Made by a program: the position numbers and the translations under genes. DNA of 64,000 bases from Nitrospirota bacterium (lineage in GTDB: Bacteria; Nitrospirota; Nitrospiria; Nitrospirales; Nitrospiraceae): assembly GCA_004296885.1 (NCBI GenBank), contig SCVN01000007.1:248001-312000 (forward strand). Reading direction: 5' to 3'. Below, in pieces: positions 40,952 through 50,053 of this stretch (the first letter of the stretch is position 1; each line of letters starts with the position of its first letter). Below the pieces are notes generated by a model, which did not search any database, was not told the origin of the DNA, and worked only from the letters and a program-made list of their open reading frames with translations.

Positions 40952-41622
40952 GACGGCTCGGGGGCTTCCCACCATTTCGACAGGTGCACGTGACGCCGCG
41001 CCGGGTAATCGGCATAGTGGGACACGTCGTTGAAAAGCATCAGACGCGCGCGGATCGGGTCCTTGAAGTCCACCACGTTCAGGCAGGCCGGAGATTGGTC
41101 CATCCGATCGCGGTACCCGCGCGCGTCGAAGCCGAGCAGGCTGCTGAGGATCAGCCGCAAGGTCGCCTTGTGCGAGACCACCAGGACGTTGGCGCCGGCA
41201 TGCCGCACGACGATGTCCCGGACGACCGGCAGGGCCCGCGCCATCACGCTCACCCCGGACTCGCCGCCGGCCGGGGCGAAAGTGAAGGGGTCGGCCTCCC
41301 AGGCTGCATACTCGTCGGGAAACTGCGACTCCACCTCTTTGCGCGTGAGGCCCTCCCAGCGGCCGTGGTTGATTTCGCGCAGCCCGTCGCGGGGGATCGG
41401 CGCGAGGGCATGGGCGCCAACGATGATGGCCGCGGTTTCCAGGGTGCGCTTCATCGGACTGGCATAGACCGCCGCCAGTTCGGCCCCGGCCAGTCGTTCG
41501 GCCAGCCGTTCCGCCTGTGCGCGCCCCTCGTCGGACAGTTCGACGTCCGTCGCGCCGGCGAAGCGGTCTTCCGCGCTCAGCACGGTGGCACCGTGGCGGA
41601 CCAGAAACATTCGTGTCGTCAC
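40948..41622 (-). CDS. Histidine phosphatase family protein
   Basis: 224 residues from GTG 41622 with AGAGG about 4 nt upstream. MFLVRHGATVLSAEDRFAGA carries the RHG catalytic His, and NVLVVSHKATLRLIL the second His. YASPMKRTLETA supplies the conserved Arg. This is the phosphoglycerate-mutase-like acid phosphatase fold (CobC/GpmB group). The substrate is unknown; alpha-ribazole phosphate or a sugar phosphate are family possibilities. Translationally coupled to the nuclease gene by ATGA. Confidence 0.85.
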   Translation of the reverse strand: MTTRMFLVRHGATVLSAEDRFAGATDVELSDEGRAQAERLAERLAGAELAAVYASPMKRTLETAAIIVGAHALAPIPRDGLREINHGRWEGLTRKEVESQFPDEYAAWEADPFTFAPAGGESGVSVMARALPVVRDIVVRHAGANVLVVSHKATLRLILSSLLGFDARGYRDRMDQSPACLNVVDFKDPIRARLMLFNDVSHYADYPARRHVHLSKWWEAPEPS

Positions 41623-41751
41623 ATGACCTCTTTGCTCGTCGGGCACCAAGTTCCCGTGCCATGATCGCCGGGCCGTATTTCCATGTCAAGGATCGGGGAG
41701 CCGGTTTCAGTATTCGGTATAATGGCACGAATCGCAGTTCAGGAGGCGGCA

Positions 41752-41979
41752 ATGAAACAACTCTGGTGGCCGACATGGCTCTGCCTTGCGGTACTGGCCC
41801 TGTCGGGCTGCAATGGGAGCAAGGCCGACGAGCTTCTGGATACCGCGCAGTTCGAGGAGAAGCAGAACAACCGGGACCATGCCCGGCAACTCTACGAAGA
41901 GATTTTGCGGGACTATCCAAAGAGCGAGGCGGCGCGGAAAGCGCAGGACCGGCTGGACCGGATCAAGGCAGACCGTTGA
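41752..41979 (+). CDS. Small TPR-like lipoprotein
   Basis: 75 residues from ATG 41752 with AGGAGG 6 nt upstream. PTWLCLAVLALSGCNG is a lipoprotein signal (lipobox LSGC). The short mature part, ADELLDTAQFEEKQNNRDHA to ARKAQDRLDRIKADR, is one amphipathic helical repeat of the TPR/YbgF kind. It may be an envelope assembly factor. Confidence 0.72.
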   Translation: MKQLWWPTWLCLAVLALSGCNGSKADELLDTAQFEEKQNNRDHARQLYEEILRDYPKSEAARKAQDRLDRIKADR

Positions 41980-42028
41980 GCGGGAAGCGAGGGCGGAATC
42001 GTGCCCGGTCGGGACAGGGTATCCCGGC

Positions 42029-42607
42029 TTATTCGCCCGACAACTCTTTCTGTCTCGCCTTGCGGCGGCGGCGCTGTTCGTCCTCGATGCCCATCTGCTC
42101 GATCGGGCCGATCGACTGCAGCGTCGGGACCTCGGATTTGAACTTCAGAGACTCGGCCTGCCGCTTGAGTTGCTCCCGCTGCCCGGCCAGTTGATTCGCC
42201 TCCGAGTTCAGGCCCTCCAGCCGCCGATTGACCTCGTTCAGTTGCCGATTCACCTCCGCGCCCCCGCTGGAGATCTGGGCTTTGTCGAAGGCACATTGGG
42301 CCGGGCTCGTGTAAGAATACCCTTCGCCTGAAGCATAGCCCCCGGTCTCGCAAGCCTTGCTGTACGAGGCCCGCTCTTCGCTGTTCCGTCCGGCCTCATT
42401 CAAAATCCGCTTGCGCTCCCTTTCCAGCTCCTGGCGTTTCGCCTGGCTTTCGGCCAGTCTGGACTCCACGTCTTGCTGCTCCTTGAGCACCGAGGAACTG
42501 TCGTTGGGCGGTTGCGCCGGAGTCCCGTCCCCGGCCAGAGCCGCGACGCCACCCCAGAACGACACCGCGCAGACCGTCATCAGAGCCAGGCCGAGTTGTT
42601 TGGTCAT
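42029..42607 (-). CDS. Exported coiled-coil protein
   Basis: 192 residues. LGLALMTVCAVSFWGGVAAL is a signal peptide. Most of the mature chain is coiled coil (VESRLAESQAKRQELERERK, NRRLEGLNSEANQLAGQREQ), interrupted by a segment with two Cys, ACETGGYASGEGYSYTSPAQC. No enzyme motif. Likely a periplasmic structural or chaperone-like protein. Ribosome site AGGAGGG is good. Confidence 0.62.
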   Translation of the reverse strand: MTKQLGLALMTVCAVSFWGGVAALAGDGTPAQPPNDSSSVLKEQQDVESRLAESQAKRQELERERKRILNEAGRNSEERASYSKACETGGYASGEGYSYTSPAQCAFDKAQISSGGAEVNRQLNEVNRRLEGLNSEANQLAGQREQLKRQAESLKFKSEVPTLQSIGPIEQMGIEDEQRRRRKARQKELSGE

Positions 42608-42644
42608 GGGATCACCCTCCTGCCTTATTGGCCCCGCCCTTCCG

Positions 42645-44324
42645 TCACTTCGTCAATTTCCGATAGCGAATCCGGTGGGGCTGGTCGGCTTCCTTGCCCA
42701 GCCGCTTCTTGCGGTCGGCTTCATATTCGCTGTAGTTGCCCTCGAACCAGGCGACCTTGCTCTCGCCTTCGAAAGCCAGAATGTGGGTGGCGACCCGGTC
42801 CAGGAACCAGCGGTCGTGGCTGCTGACGACGGCGCAGCCGCCGAACCGCTCGAGCCCCTCTTCCAGCGCCCGAAGGGTATTGACGTCCAGATCGTTGGTC
42901 GGCTCGTCCAGGATGATCAGGTTGGCCCCCTCCCGGAGCATGCGCGCCAGGTGCACCCGATTGCGCTCGCCGCCCGAGAGATCCTTGACCTTCTTCTGCT
43001 GCTCCGTGCCGCCGAAATTGAACTTGCCGCAGTAGGCCCGCGAGTTGACCTCCGACTTGCCCAGCTTGATCGTGTCGGACCCGTCCGAGATCACTTCCCA
43101 GACCGTCTTCTTGGGGTCCAGGGTCCGGTCCTGATCCACGTAGCCCAACGTGACGGTCTCGCCGATGCGCAAGGTTCCCGCGTCCGGCTTCTCCTTGCCC
43201 ACGATCATCCTGAACAGGGTGGTCTTGCCCGCCCCGTTGGGTCCGATGACGCCGACGATCCCGCCCCTGGGCAGGTTGAAGTTCAGACCGTCGAACAGCA
43301 ATTTGTCGCCGAAGGCTTTGGTCAGCCCCTTGGCCTCCACCACGATATCCCCCAGGCGCGGGCCCGGCGGAATGTAGATTTCCAAGTCGTCCGCCGCTTT
43401 TTCGTTCTCCTGGCTGAGCAAGTCCTCGTAGCGTTGGATGCGGGCCTTGCCCTTGGCGTGCCGGCCTTTGGGGGACATGCGGATCCACTCCAATTCCCGC
43501 TCCAGAGTCTTGCGCCGCCGGGACTCGGCCTTTTCTTCTTTTTCGAGCCGCGCCTGTTTCTGTTCCAACCAGGAGGAGTAGTTGCCTTCGAAGGGGATGC
43601 CTTGGCCCCGGTCCAGCTCCAGAATCCAGCCGGCCACATTGTCCAGAAAATACCGGTCGTGCGTCACGGCGATCACCGTGCCCTTATATTGTTGGAGATG
43701 TTGCTCCAGCCATTGCACGGACTCCGCGTCCAGATGGTTGGTCGGCTCGTCCAGCAACAGAATGTCCGGCTCCTGGATCAGGAGCCGGCACAAGGCCACC
43801 CGCCGCTTTTCGCCGCCGGAGAGCTGGTCCACCTTCGCATCCGGCGGGGGACAGCGCAGCGCGTCCATGGCGATTTCGAGCTGGTGTTCCAGCTCCCAGC
43901 CGTTGGCCGCCTCGATCTTCTCCTGGAGCTGGCTCTGCTTCTCCAACAGCTTGTCCATTTCATCGGGGGTACAGTCGCCCAGCTTGTTGCTGATCGTTTC
44001 ATAGTCCTTCAGCAGTGTGACCAGCTCCTTGCGGCCCTCTTCGACCACTTCCTTGACGGTCTTGCCCGCCTCCAGTTGCGGCTCCTGCTCCTGAAGCCCG
44101 ACCGTGTAGCCCTTCGACATGGTGATCTCGCCCAAGTAATCCTTGTCCAGCCCGGCGATGATCCGCAGGAGCGTGCTTTTGCCGGACCCGTTCAACCCGA
44201 GGACGCCGATCTTGGCCCCGTAGTAGAAGGAGAGGTAGATGTCCTTGAGGACCTGCTTCTTGGGCGGGTAGACCCGGCCGACTCCGATCAGGGAAAAAAT
44301 AATCTGCTTGTCGTTGGTGCTCAT
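42645..44324 (-). CDS. ettA: EttA, energy-dependent translational throttle (ABC-F ATPase)
   Basis: 559 residues, the usual length. There are two nucleotide-binding domains: [12 protein letters not shown] with [12 protein letters not shown], and [12 protein letters not shown] with [12 protein letters not shown], each followed by [10 protein letters not shown] or [10 protein letters not shown]. The linker carries the P-site tRNA interaction motif of ABC-F. There is no membrane domain. EttA binds the ribosomal E site and links ATP level to translation. ATG 44324. Confidence 0.95.
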   Translation of the reverse strand: MSTNDKQIIFSLIGVGRVYPPKKQVLKDIYLSFYYGAKIGVLGLNGSGKSTLLRIIAGLDKDYLGEITMSKGYTVGLQEQEPQLEAGKTVKEVVEEGRKELVTLLKDYETISNKLGDCTPDEMDKLLEKQSQLQEKIEAANGWELEHQLEIAMDALRCPPPDAKVDQLSGGEKRRVALCRLLIQEPDILLLDEPTNHLDAESVQWLEQHLQQYKGTVIAVTHDRYFLDNVAGWILELDRGQGIPFEGNYSSWLEQKQARLEKEEKAESRRRKTLERELEWIRMSPKGRHAKGKARIQRYEDLLSQENEKAADDLEIYIPPGPRLGDIVVEAKGLTKAFGDKLLFDGLNFNLPRGGIVGVIGPNGAGKTTLFRMIVGKEKPDAGTLRIGETVTLGYVDQDRTLDPKKTVWEVISDGSDTIKLGKSEVNSRAYCGKFNFGGTEQQKKVKDLSGGERNRVHLARMLREGANLIILDEPTNDLDVNTLRALEEGLERFGGCAVVSSHDRWFLDRVATHILAFEGESKVAWFEGNYSEYEADRKKRLGKEADQPHRIRYRKLTK

Positions 44325-44341
44325 GGATTCTTCAGTGTCTC

Positions 44342-45130
44342 CTATCGATCCTTTTCCGCCCGTTCGATCGCTTCTGCCTGATCCTTGCCCAGATCCGCGT
44401 CCAGGAAGTCGCCGCAGTCCGGCACTTCCATGTGCAGATCCGACGTCACGTCGATCTCCACCGTCGCGTCCCTCATGCGAAAATCCAGCACATGGCCGCC
44501 GGTGGTCCGCTCTCCGTTGAGGAAGTGGACATGGTAGCCCGGCACGTTCACGCCCTGGGCATAATCGGGGAAGCGAAACCCCACCAAGGTCCCGCGCAGC
44601 CCCTCATGGACATAGACCGGCTGATGCTTGGCCACCTCTACGAGCGGCGGATAGGGCTTCTCCTGCCGGGGCACGGTCCGCACCTTAATATAGTCGAAGA
44701 CCGCCCGCACTTTCACCGCGTAGAAAATGTTCTTGCTGGGCACGGCCTTGTCCACGGCCTGTTGAAAATGGGCCCAGTCGGTCAGCTCCTCCCACAGGAC
44801 CTTGACCGTCGGATCGAACCGCATCACGACCGCGAAGGGGGTCTTGGCGGAAGCCGCGACCGGGTAGGCCTTGCCGTCCACCTTCATCTGGTAGAACGTC
44901 CCATCAAACGCAATCATCTCGCCGTCGAGCGCATTGAAGGTGCCGAGCCCGAAGTCCCCGTGCTTGGCCAACTCTCCGTAGGTCACCTCGCCGTCGTAGA
45001 CTCCCTCCATCAAGGCTCCGATGGTCGAGGTCTGGAACAGTTCATGGGCCTGATGCGAATCGTGATGGAACAGATCGCCCTGCTGCCGATGGGCGCGAAA
45101 GGCTTTGATAAACACGTCGTCAATTGCCAT
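44342..45130 (-). CDS. budA: Alpha-acetolactate decarboxylase
   Basis: 262 residues. [40 protein letters not shown] and [20 protein letters not shown] (zinc-binding His ligands) are BudA/AlsD signatures. It converts 2-acetolactate to acetoin with release of CO2. ATG 45130 has AGGAG 8 nt upstream. It sits just before cydA, which is divergent from it, and 3.2 kb from the acetolactate synthase gene, its usual partner. Confidence 0.92.
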   Translation of the reverse strand: MAIDDVFIKAFRAHRQQGDLFHHDSHQAHELFQTSTIGALMEGVYDGEVTYGELAKHGDFGLGTFNALDGEMIAFDGTFYQMKVDGKAYPVAASAKTPFAVVMRFDPTVKVLWEELTDWAHFQQAVDKAVPSKNIFYAVKVRAVFDYIKVRTVPRQEKPYPPLVEVAKHQPVYVHEGLRGTLVGFRFPDYAQGVNVPGYHVHFLNGERTTGGHVLDFRMRDATVEIDVTSDLHMEVPDCGDFLDADLGKDQAEAIERAEKDR

Positions 45131-45299
45131 GGAAGGGCTCCTCGGCTGCTTCAGGGCTTGTAACACAGATCGAAACGGCCGCACAACTGTTCGGCCCGGC
45201 ATTTGACGCGCCACTACGCCGGTGCTAGCATCCCCCACCGGCGCAATCCATACGCCGGCGGCCGTCACCCTCAACCCTCTCCTGCTTCCAGAGAGCCTT

Positions 45300-46652
45300 A
45301 TGGCCAGCGCCCTGCTGTATGACCGCCTGCAATTCGCCTTCACGGCGACCTTCCATTACCTCTTTCCCCAACTGACCATGGGCCTGGCGCTGCTGATCGT
45401 CTACTTCAAGAGTCGCGCCCTCTGGACCGGCGACGACCATTACCACCGGGTCGCGCGCTTCTGGATCAAGATCTTCGCGATCAGCTTCGCCTTCGGCGTC
45501 GTCACCGGCATCCCCCTGGAATTCCAGTTCGGCACCAACTGGGCCAGGTTTTCCAACTATGCCGGCGGGGTCATCGGCCAGACCCTCGGCATGGAGGGGC
45601 TCTTCGCCTTTTTCCTGGAATCCTCGTTCCTCGGCATTCTGCTGTTCGGCGAAGAGAAACTGGGGCCCAGGGTCCATTGGGTCGCTTCGGTGATGCTCTT
45701 CCTCGGCTCCTGGCTCTCGGGATGGCTCATCATCGCCACCAACGCCTGGATGCAGCACCCGGTCGCCTACCGCGTGGCCGAAGACGGGACGCTGCACGTC
45801 ACGAGTTTATGGGGGCTGTTCACGAACGACTGGCTGCTCTGGCAATACCCGCACAACATGGCGGCATCGGTCGCCACCAGTGCCTTCGTCATGGCGGCCG
45901 TCGGCGCCTATTACCGGCTCTCGGGCAGCCATGACCTCTACGCCAGGACCTTCCTGCGCACAGGCCTGGTCGCGGCCGCCATTGCCAGTTTCCTCCTCCT
46001 GTTCCCGACCGGACACGAAGCGGGCAAGCAGGTCTTTACCTATCAGCCCGCGACCGGAGCCGCCTTCGAAGGCGTGTTTCACAATGAGACGGGAGCCGGC
46101 ATCGTCCTCGTCGGCCAGCCCAACATGGACACGCTGACCATCGACAATGCCATCACGGTCCCCTGGGCCCTCAGCATCCTGGTCTATCAGCGGGCCAAGG
46201 CCGAGGTACGAGGGCTGGATACCTTTCCCCGGGATACCTGGCCGGACAACGTGCCGTTGCTCTACTACGCCTACCACATCATGATCGGGCTGGGCACGCT
46301 CTTCGTCGCCGTCACCGGAACGGCCCTGCTGTGGCTCTGGCGGGGCAAGCTCTTCGACTGTCCCTGGCTCTTGTGGGTCCTCATGTTGAGCGCGCCCTTT
46401 CCCTATATCGCCACCACGGCCGGCTGGATGACCGCGGAACTCGGCCGCCAGCCCTGGCTCGTCTATGGATTGCTCCGGACGTCGGACGGCGCCTCGCCCC
46501 TCGTCAGCTCCGGCAACGCGCTGTTCACCCTGTTGGGATTCATGGGTCTCTATACGCTTCTGGGCCTGCTCTTTCTCTTTCTGATCTTCGACACCATCAA
46601 TAAGGGACCGGCCAAGGCGCCGCATCCCCGGCCGGCGACAGGAGACCGGTGA
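45300..46652 (+). CDS. cydA: Cytochrome bd-type quinol oxidase subunit I
   Basis: 450 residues with nine hydrophobic segments. LQFAFTATFHYLFPQLTMGL holds a haem His near the N-terminus. FSNYAGGVIGQTLGMEGLFA and MAASVATSAFVMAAVGAY are conserved CydA helices. The quinol-binding loop reads YQPATGAAFEGVF: the Glu of the E. coli K-x4-E motif is kept, but the Lys is replaced by Thr, and the loop is short, as in cyanide-insensitive oxidases. ATG 45300. The stop overlaps cydB by TGATG. Inner membrane; oxidises quinol and reduces O2 to water. Confidence 0.87.
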   Translation: MASALLYDRLQFAFTATFHYLFPQLTMGLALLIVYFKSRALWTGDDHYHRVARFWIKIFAISFAFGVVTGIPLEFQFGTNWARFSNYAGGVIGQTLGMEGLFAFFLESSFLGILLFGEEKLGPRVHWVASVMLFLGSWLSGWLIIATNAWMQHPVAYRVAEDGTLHVTSLWGLFTNDWLLWQYPHNMAASVATSAFVMAAVGAYYRLSGSHDLYARTFLRTGLVAAAIASFLLLFPTGHEAGKQVFTYQPATGAAFEGVFHNETGAGIVLVGQPNMDTLTIDNAITVPWALSILVYQRAKAEVRGLDTFPRDTWPDNVPLLYYAYHIMIGLGTLFVAVTGTALLWLWRGKLFDCPWLLWVLMLSAPFPYIATTAGWMTAELGRQPWLVYGLLRTSDGASPLVSSGNALFTLLGFMGLYTLLGLLFLFLIFDTINKGPAKAPHPRPATGDR

Positions 46653-47698
46653 TGGAGACTCTGTGGTTTGCCATCGTGGCGCTGATGCTGGCGATCTACG
46701 TCGTCCTGGACGGATTCGATTTCGGAACGGGCATCGTCTACCTCTTCGTGGCCCGCACGGACATGGAACGGAGGACCGTCTTGCAGGCTATCGAACCGGT
46801 CTGGGACGGGAACGAAGTCTGGCTCATCGCCGGCGGAGGCCTGTTGTTCATGGCCTTCCCCCGGGTCTACGCGGCCGGGTTCAGCGGATTTTACCTGGCG
46901 CTCATGCTCGTGCTCTGGCTGCTGATTCTGCGCGGCATCTCGCTGCCCCTGCGCTCGCACCTGGCCAACCCCCTCTGGCGGACGTTCTGGGATTGGGTCT
47001 TCGCCGGCGCAAGCCTCCTGCTGGCGATCGTGTTGGGCGCGGCGCTGGGCAACCTCATCCGCGGCGTGCCGCTGAATGCCGAGGGCTACTTTTTCGCCGC
47101 GCTCTGGACGGACTTCCTGCCAGGCCCCGCGCCGGGCATCCTGGATTGGTACACGCTGCTGATGGGGTTGGAGGGGGCGGCGATCCTCACGGTGCATGGG
47201 GCGAATTATCTGGCGATGAAGACGGAGGGACCGGTCCGCGATCGGGCCCGGTGCGTCGCGGCGCTGGGCCAATGGGCCGTTGTCACGCTCACGCTGGCTG
47301 CGATCCTGGCCATCCCCCTCGTGCAACCGGGCCTGCGCCGCAATTACGATGCGCACCCGGTCGGGTATGGCTTGCTCCTGCTGGCCCTGGGTTCGCTGGC
47401 AAGCCTGTTCTACTGGCGCCGGCGGCAGCAAGATGTGGCGTCGTTCCTGGCGTCCGGCCTCCTGATTCTCGGGTTGCTGGGCAGCACGGCCTGGGGGCTC
47501 TATCCGAACCTGCTGATCTCGACCGTCCATCCGGCGCACAGTCTCACCATCTCGAACGCCGCCGCTTCCCGCGAGAGCTTGCAGACGGGGCTCGGCTGGT
47601 TCCTCGTCGGCTTCAGCCTGGTCGTGGCCTATTCGGTCTACGTCTACCGCTGCTTTTGGGGAACAGTGGATGCGGCCTCAGGCGACGAGGAGTCGTGA
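46652..47698 (+). CDS. cydB: Cytochrome bd-type quinol oxidase subunit II
   Basis: 348 residues, eight to nine hydrophobic helices. It begins METLWFAIVALMLAIYVVLD, followed by GFDFGTGIVYLF and VWDGNEVWLIAGGGLLFMAF, strong CydB signatures. It has no haem but stabilises CydA. ATG 46652 overlaps the cydA stop; AGGAG lies about 8 nt upstream. No cydX or cydDC is visible here. Confidence 0.9.
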   Translation: METLWFAIVALMLAIYVVLDGFDFGTGIVYLFVARTDMERRTVLQAIEPVWDGNEVWLIAGGGLLFMAFPRVYAAGFSGFYLALMLVLWLLILRGISLPLRSHLANPLWRTFWDWVFAGASLLLAIVLGAALGNLIRGVPLNAEGYFFAALWTDFLPGPAPGILDWYTLLMGLEGAAILTVHGANYLAMKTEGPVRDRARCVAALGQWAVVTLTLAAILAIPLVQPGLRRNYDAHPVGYGLLLLALGSLASLFYWRRRQQDVASFLASGLLILGLLGSTAWGLYPNLLISTVHPAHSLTISNAAASRESLQTGLGWFLVGFSLVVAYSVYVYRCFWGTVDAASGDEES

Positions 47699-47735
47699 CT
47701 GGCGACTCGCCCGCCACCGTCAGGCTCGTCTGGTT

Positions 47736-48299
47736 TTAGGCTGCCTGCCGATACAGCCAGCCGGAAAAGAGGCGCGTGACCGCTCCGACGAGTAGGTAGT
47801 CCACTGAAACGACCGAGACCACGACCAGCACCAGCGTATGGATCGGATGCGGCAATGTCCGCAGCCAGGGGCCGAAGATCAATTGGAACACCATCAGGAC
47901 GCAGTAGAGGGAACCGATGACCAGGAACGCCATCTTATGCTTCGGCGGTCTGGACGCAGGGGTAAACCAGAATTCCAGCCCCGCCGTCCGTTCGACTTGC
48001 GGCTCCCCCTCGATCAAATCTCGCGATTGCTCCAGCCACTTCCGACGCTCGGAAGATTCTTCCCACTCCCTGAGGTTAGCGTACCGGTCAAACCGACAGA
48101 TAACGACGTACTCAGGGCGGGCCGGGTCAGACGGACGGATCACATCCACCCCCAACAGGCCTTGAAGCCCGGTCGCCTTGCCGGTGAAGGCGTCCAGCCA
48201 GGCCTCAAACCGGTCTTCTTGCCCCCTGCGCACTAGACGTTTAATGATGAAAGTCACGGGATTGTTTCCGTGACCAGCCGGATCGGGTGAGCCCTCCAT
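47736..48299 (-). CDS. Antibiotic-biosynthesis-monooxygenase-like protein with membrane tail
   Basis: 187 residues. FIIKRLVRRGQEDRFEAWLD and YVVICRFDRYANLREWEESS are the ABM dimeric alpha+beta barrel motif. From about residue 120 two or three hydrophobic helices follow (MAFLVIGSLYCVLMVFQLIF, HTLVLVVVSVVSVDYLLVGA). A soluble ABM domain tethered to the membrane is typical of COG3224 proteins of unknown substrate. Start 48299. It lies between cydB and alsS, which are convergent to one another around it. Confidence 0.72.
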   Translation of the reverse strand: MEGSPDPAGHGNNPVTFIIKRLVRRGQEDRFEAWLDAFTGKATGLQGLLGVDVIRPSDPARPEYVVICRFDRYANLREWEESSERRKWLEQSRDLIEGEPQVERTAGLEFWFTPASRPPKHKMAFLVIGSLYCVLMVFQLIFGPWLRTLPHPIHTLVLVVVSVVSVDYLLVGAVTRLFSGWLYRQAA

Positions 48300-48343
48300 G
48301 TGCCTACCTTTCTTTTGGTTGGCTTCCTGTGTCATCAGGGGGG

Positions 48344-50005
48344 TCAATGCATGGCCGAGGCATCCATCGTCTGCACCAACTGCGCATTATCCCGGTAATC
48401 GATCGGCATCTCGATCAGCGCCGGCCCTTCGCAGGCCAACGCCTTCTTCAACATGGGCGCAATCTGGTCGGCGGCGCCGATCCGGAACGAGGCGGCGCCG
48501 AAGGCCTCGCCCAGCGTGACGAAGTCCGGGTCGCCGAAGGTCGCGCCGAAGATCCGGCCATAGTCCCGTCTCTGCAGCGTCTGGATCAGATTGTAGCCTC
48601 CGTCCTTCCAGATGACGTGCACGATGGGCAATTTCAACCGGACCGCCGTCTCCAGTTCCATGCAGGTCATCAGGAAAGACCCGTCGCCAGAAACGGACAC
48701 CACCTTCTGTCCCGGCCTGGCCAGGGCCGTACCGATCGCCCAGGGGAGCGCCACACCCATGGTCTGATGGCCCATGCTGAACAGAACCCGGCGGGGCTCG
48801 TAGCTGAAAAAGTAGCGCGCCATCCAGATCTCATGCGCGCCCGTGTCGCAGGTGACGGTCACGTCGTCCCCGATCGTCTGCCGGAGATCGTGGATGAAGC
48901 GGAGAGGATGAATCGGCGTGCCGGACAGCGTCGCGCCCTTCGCCTGCTCGTCCAGTAGAACCTTTCGCGCAGCCGCCACTTCGGCCCATTCGCCTGCCGC
49001 GGAGAGACGCAGCCGTTCTGATAGGCCATCCAGGTTGCGGGCGATGTTTCCCGGCAATTCCACCGAGGGCCGATAGGCCCGGTCCACGGTACAGGGGATT
49101 TCATCCAGGTGAATGATCTGCGCCCGGCCCGAAACGTTCCAGGCCGTGGGATCATATTCCACCGTGTCGTAGCCGATGGTGAGAATAACATCGGCCTTCT
49201 GGAGGACGAGGTCCCCGGGCTGGTTACGGACATAGCCGACACGTCCGACAAACCGATCCACCAACTCGCGCGGCACGACCCCGGCCGCCTCGAAGGTGCC
49301 GATCACCGGCAGGGGGTGCTTGCGAATCAAGCGGCGGACGGCAGCCGCCGCCGAGGAACGACTGGCGCCGACGCCCAGGAGGATCACCGGGAATGTGGCC
49401 GTACTCAGGAGCGCCGCCGCCCGCTCCAAAGCCTCGGCTGCCGCGGCGCCCGGACTCGGAGACTCAACGGCGGGGATCGGCTTGGCGGTGACGGCCGACT
49501 TGGACACGTCCACCGGCATCGAGATGTGGACGGCACCGGGGCGCGGACGGGCGGCGATCCGGAAGGCGTTCGCGACGATCTCCGGAATGCTGTCGGGCTC
49601 TTCCGCTTCAACACTCCATTTCGTGATCGGCGCGAAGAGGTTGACCGTATCCACGTTCATGTGACTCTGCTTGAACCGCATCCCGCGCGGCACCTGCCCG
49701 GTGATGATGACCAGCGGGTCCCGGTCCTCCGTCGCGGTGGACACGCCGCAGACCGCGTTGATCAACCCGGGTCCGGAGGTGGTCAGGACCACGCCCGGTT
49801 TGCCCGTCACCCGCCCCCAGGCCTGGGCCATGAAGGCGGCGCCGGTCTCGTGGCGGCAGACGATGAATGTCGGCCCATGGTCCGCCAACACATCCAGGAT
49901 CGGCAGCACCGCCCCGCCGGGCACGCCGAAGATGTACTCGACGCCCTGCGCCTCGAGCGACTGCACCAGCAACTCCGCACCGTTTCGCGCTGCGCTTAAT
50001 TCCAT
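48344..50005 (-). CDS. alsS: Catabolic acetolactate synthase
   Basis: 553 residues, a thiamine-diphosphate enzyme. GVEYIFGVPGGAVLPILDVL, ETGAAFMAQAWGRVTGKPGV, PGLINAVCGV and GDGSFLMTCMELETAVR with WKDGGYNLIQTLQRRDYGR mark the N-terminal Pyr, central and C-terminal PP domains. The YGR block is seen in AlsS, where no regulatory small subunit is needed. It joins two pyruvate into 2-acetolactate. BudA at 44342 would take the product to acetoin. ATG 50005 with GAGGTGAGGAA upstream. Confidence 0.82.
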   Translation of the reverse strand: MELSAARNGAELLVQSLEAQGVEYIFGVPGGAVLPILDVLADHGPTFIVCRHETGAAFMAQAWGRVTGKPGVVLTTSGPGLINAVCGVSTATEDRDPLVIITGQVPRGMRFKQSHMNVDTVNLFAPITKWSVEAEEPDSIPEIVANAFRIAARPRPGAVHISMPVDVSKSAVTAKPIPAVESPSPGAAAAEALERAAALLSTATFPVILLGVGASRSSAAAAVRRLIRKHPLPVIGTFEAAGVVPRELVDRFVGRVGYVRNQPGDLVLQKADVILTIGYDTVEYDPTAWNVSGRAQIIHLDEIPCTVDRAYRPSVELPGNIARNLDGLSERLRLSAAGEWAEVAAARKVLLDEQAKGATLSGTPIHPLRFIHDLRQTIGDDVTVTCDTGAHEIWMARYFFSYEPRRVLFSMGHQTMGVALPWAIGTALARPGQKVVSVSGDGSFLMTCMELETAVRLKLPIVHVIWKDGGYNLIQTLQRRDYGRIFGATFGDPDFVTLGEAFGAASFRIGAADQIAPMLKKALACEGPALIEMPIDYRDNAQLVQTMDASAMH

Positions 50006-50053
50006 TTCCTCACCTCATCCAAGTTGCAAGCCGCAAACCGATTGACGTGCATC

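Noticed and set aside
40952-41920. Long N-terminal extension of the thermonuclease gene
   Set aside because: It covers the phosphatase gene in another frame; the lipoprotein signal and ATGA overlap fix the start at 40951.
46649-46654. GTG start one codon earlier for cydB
   Set aside because: ATG 46652 fits the TGATG overlap with cydA and the distance to AGGAG equally well, and is the commoner start.
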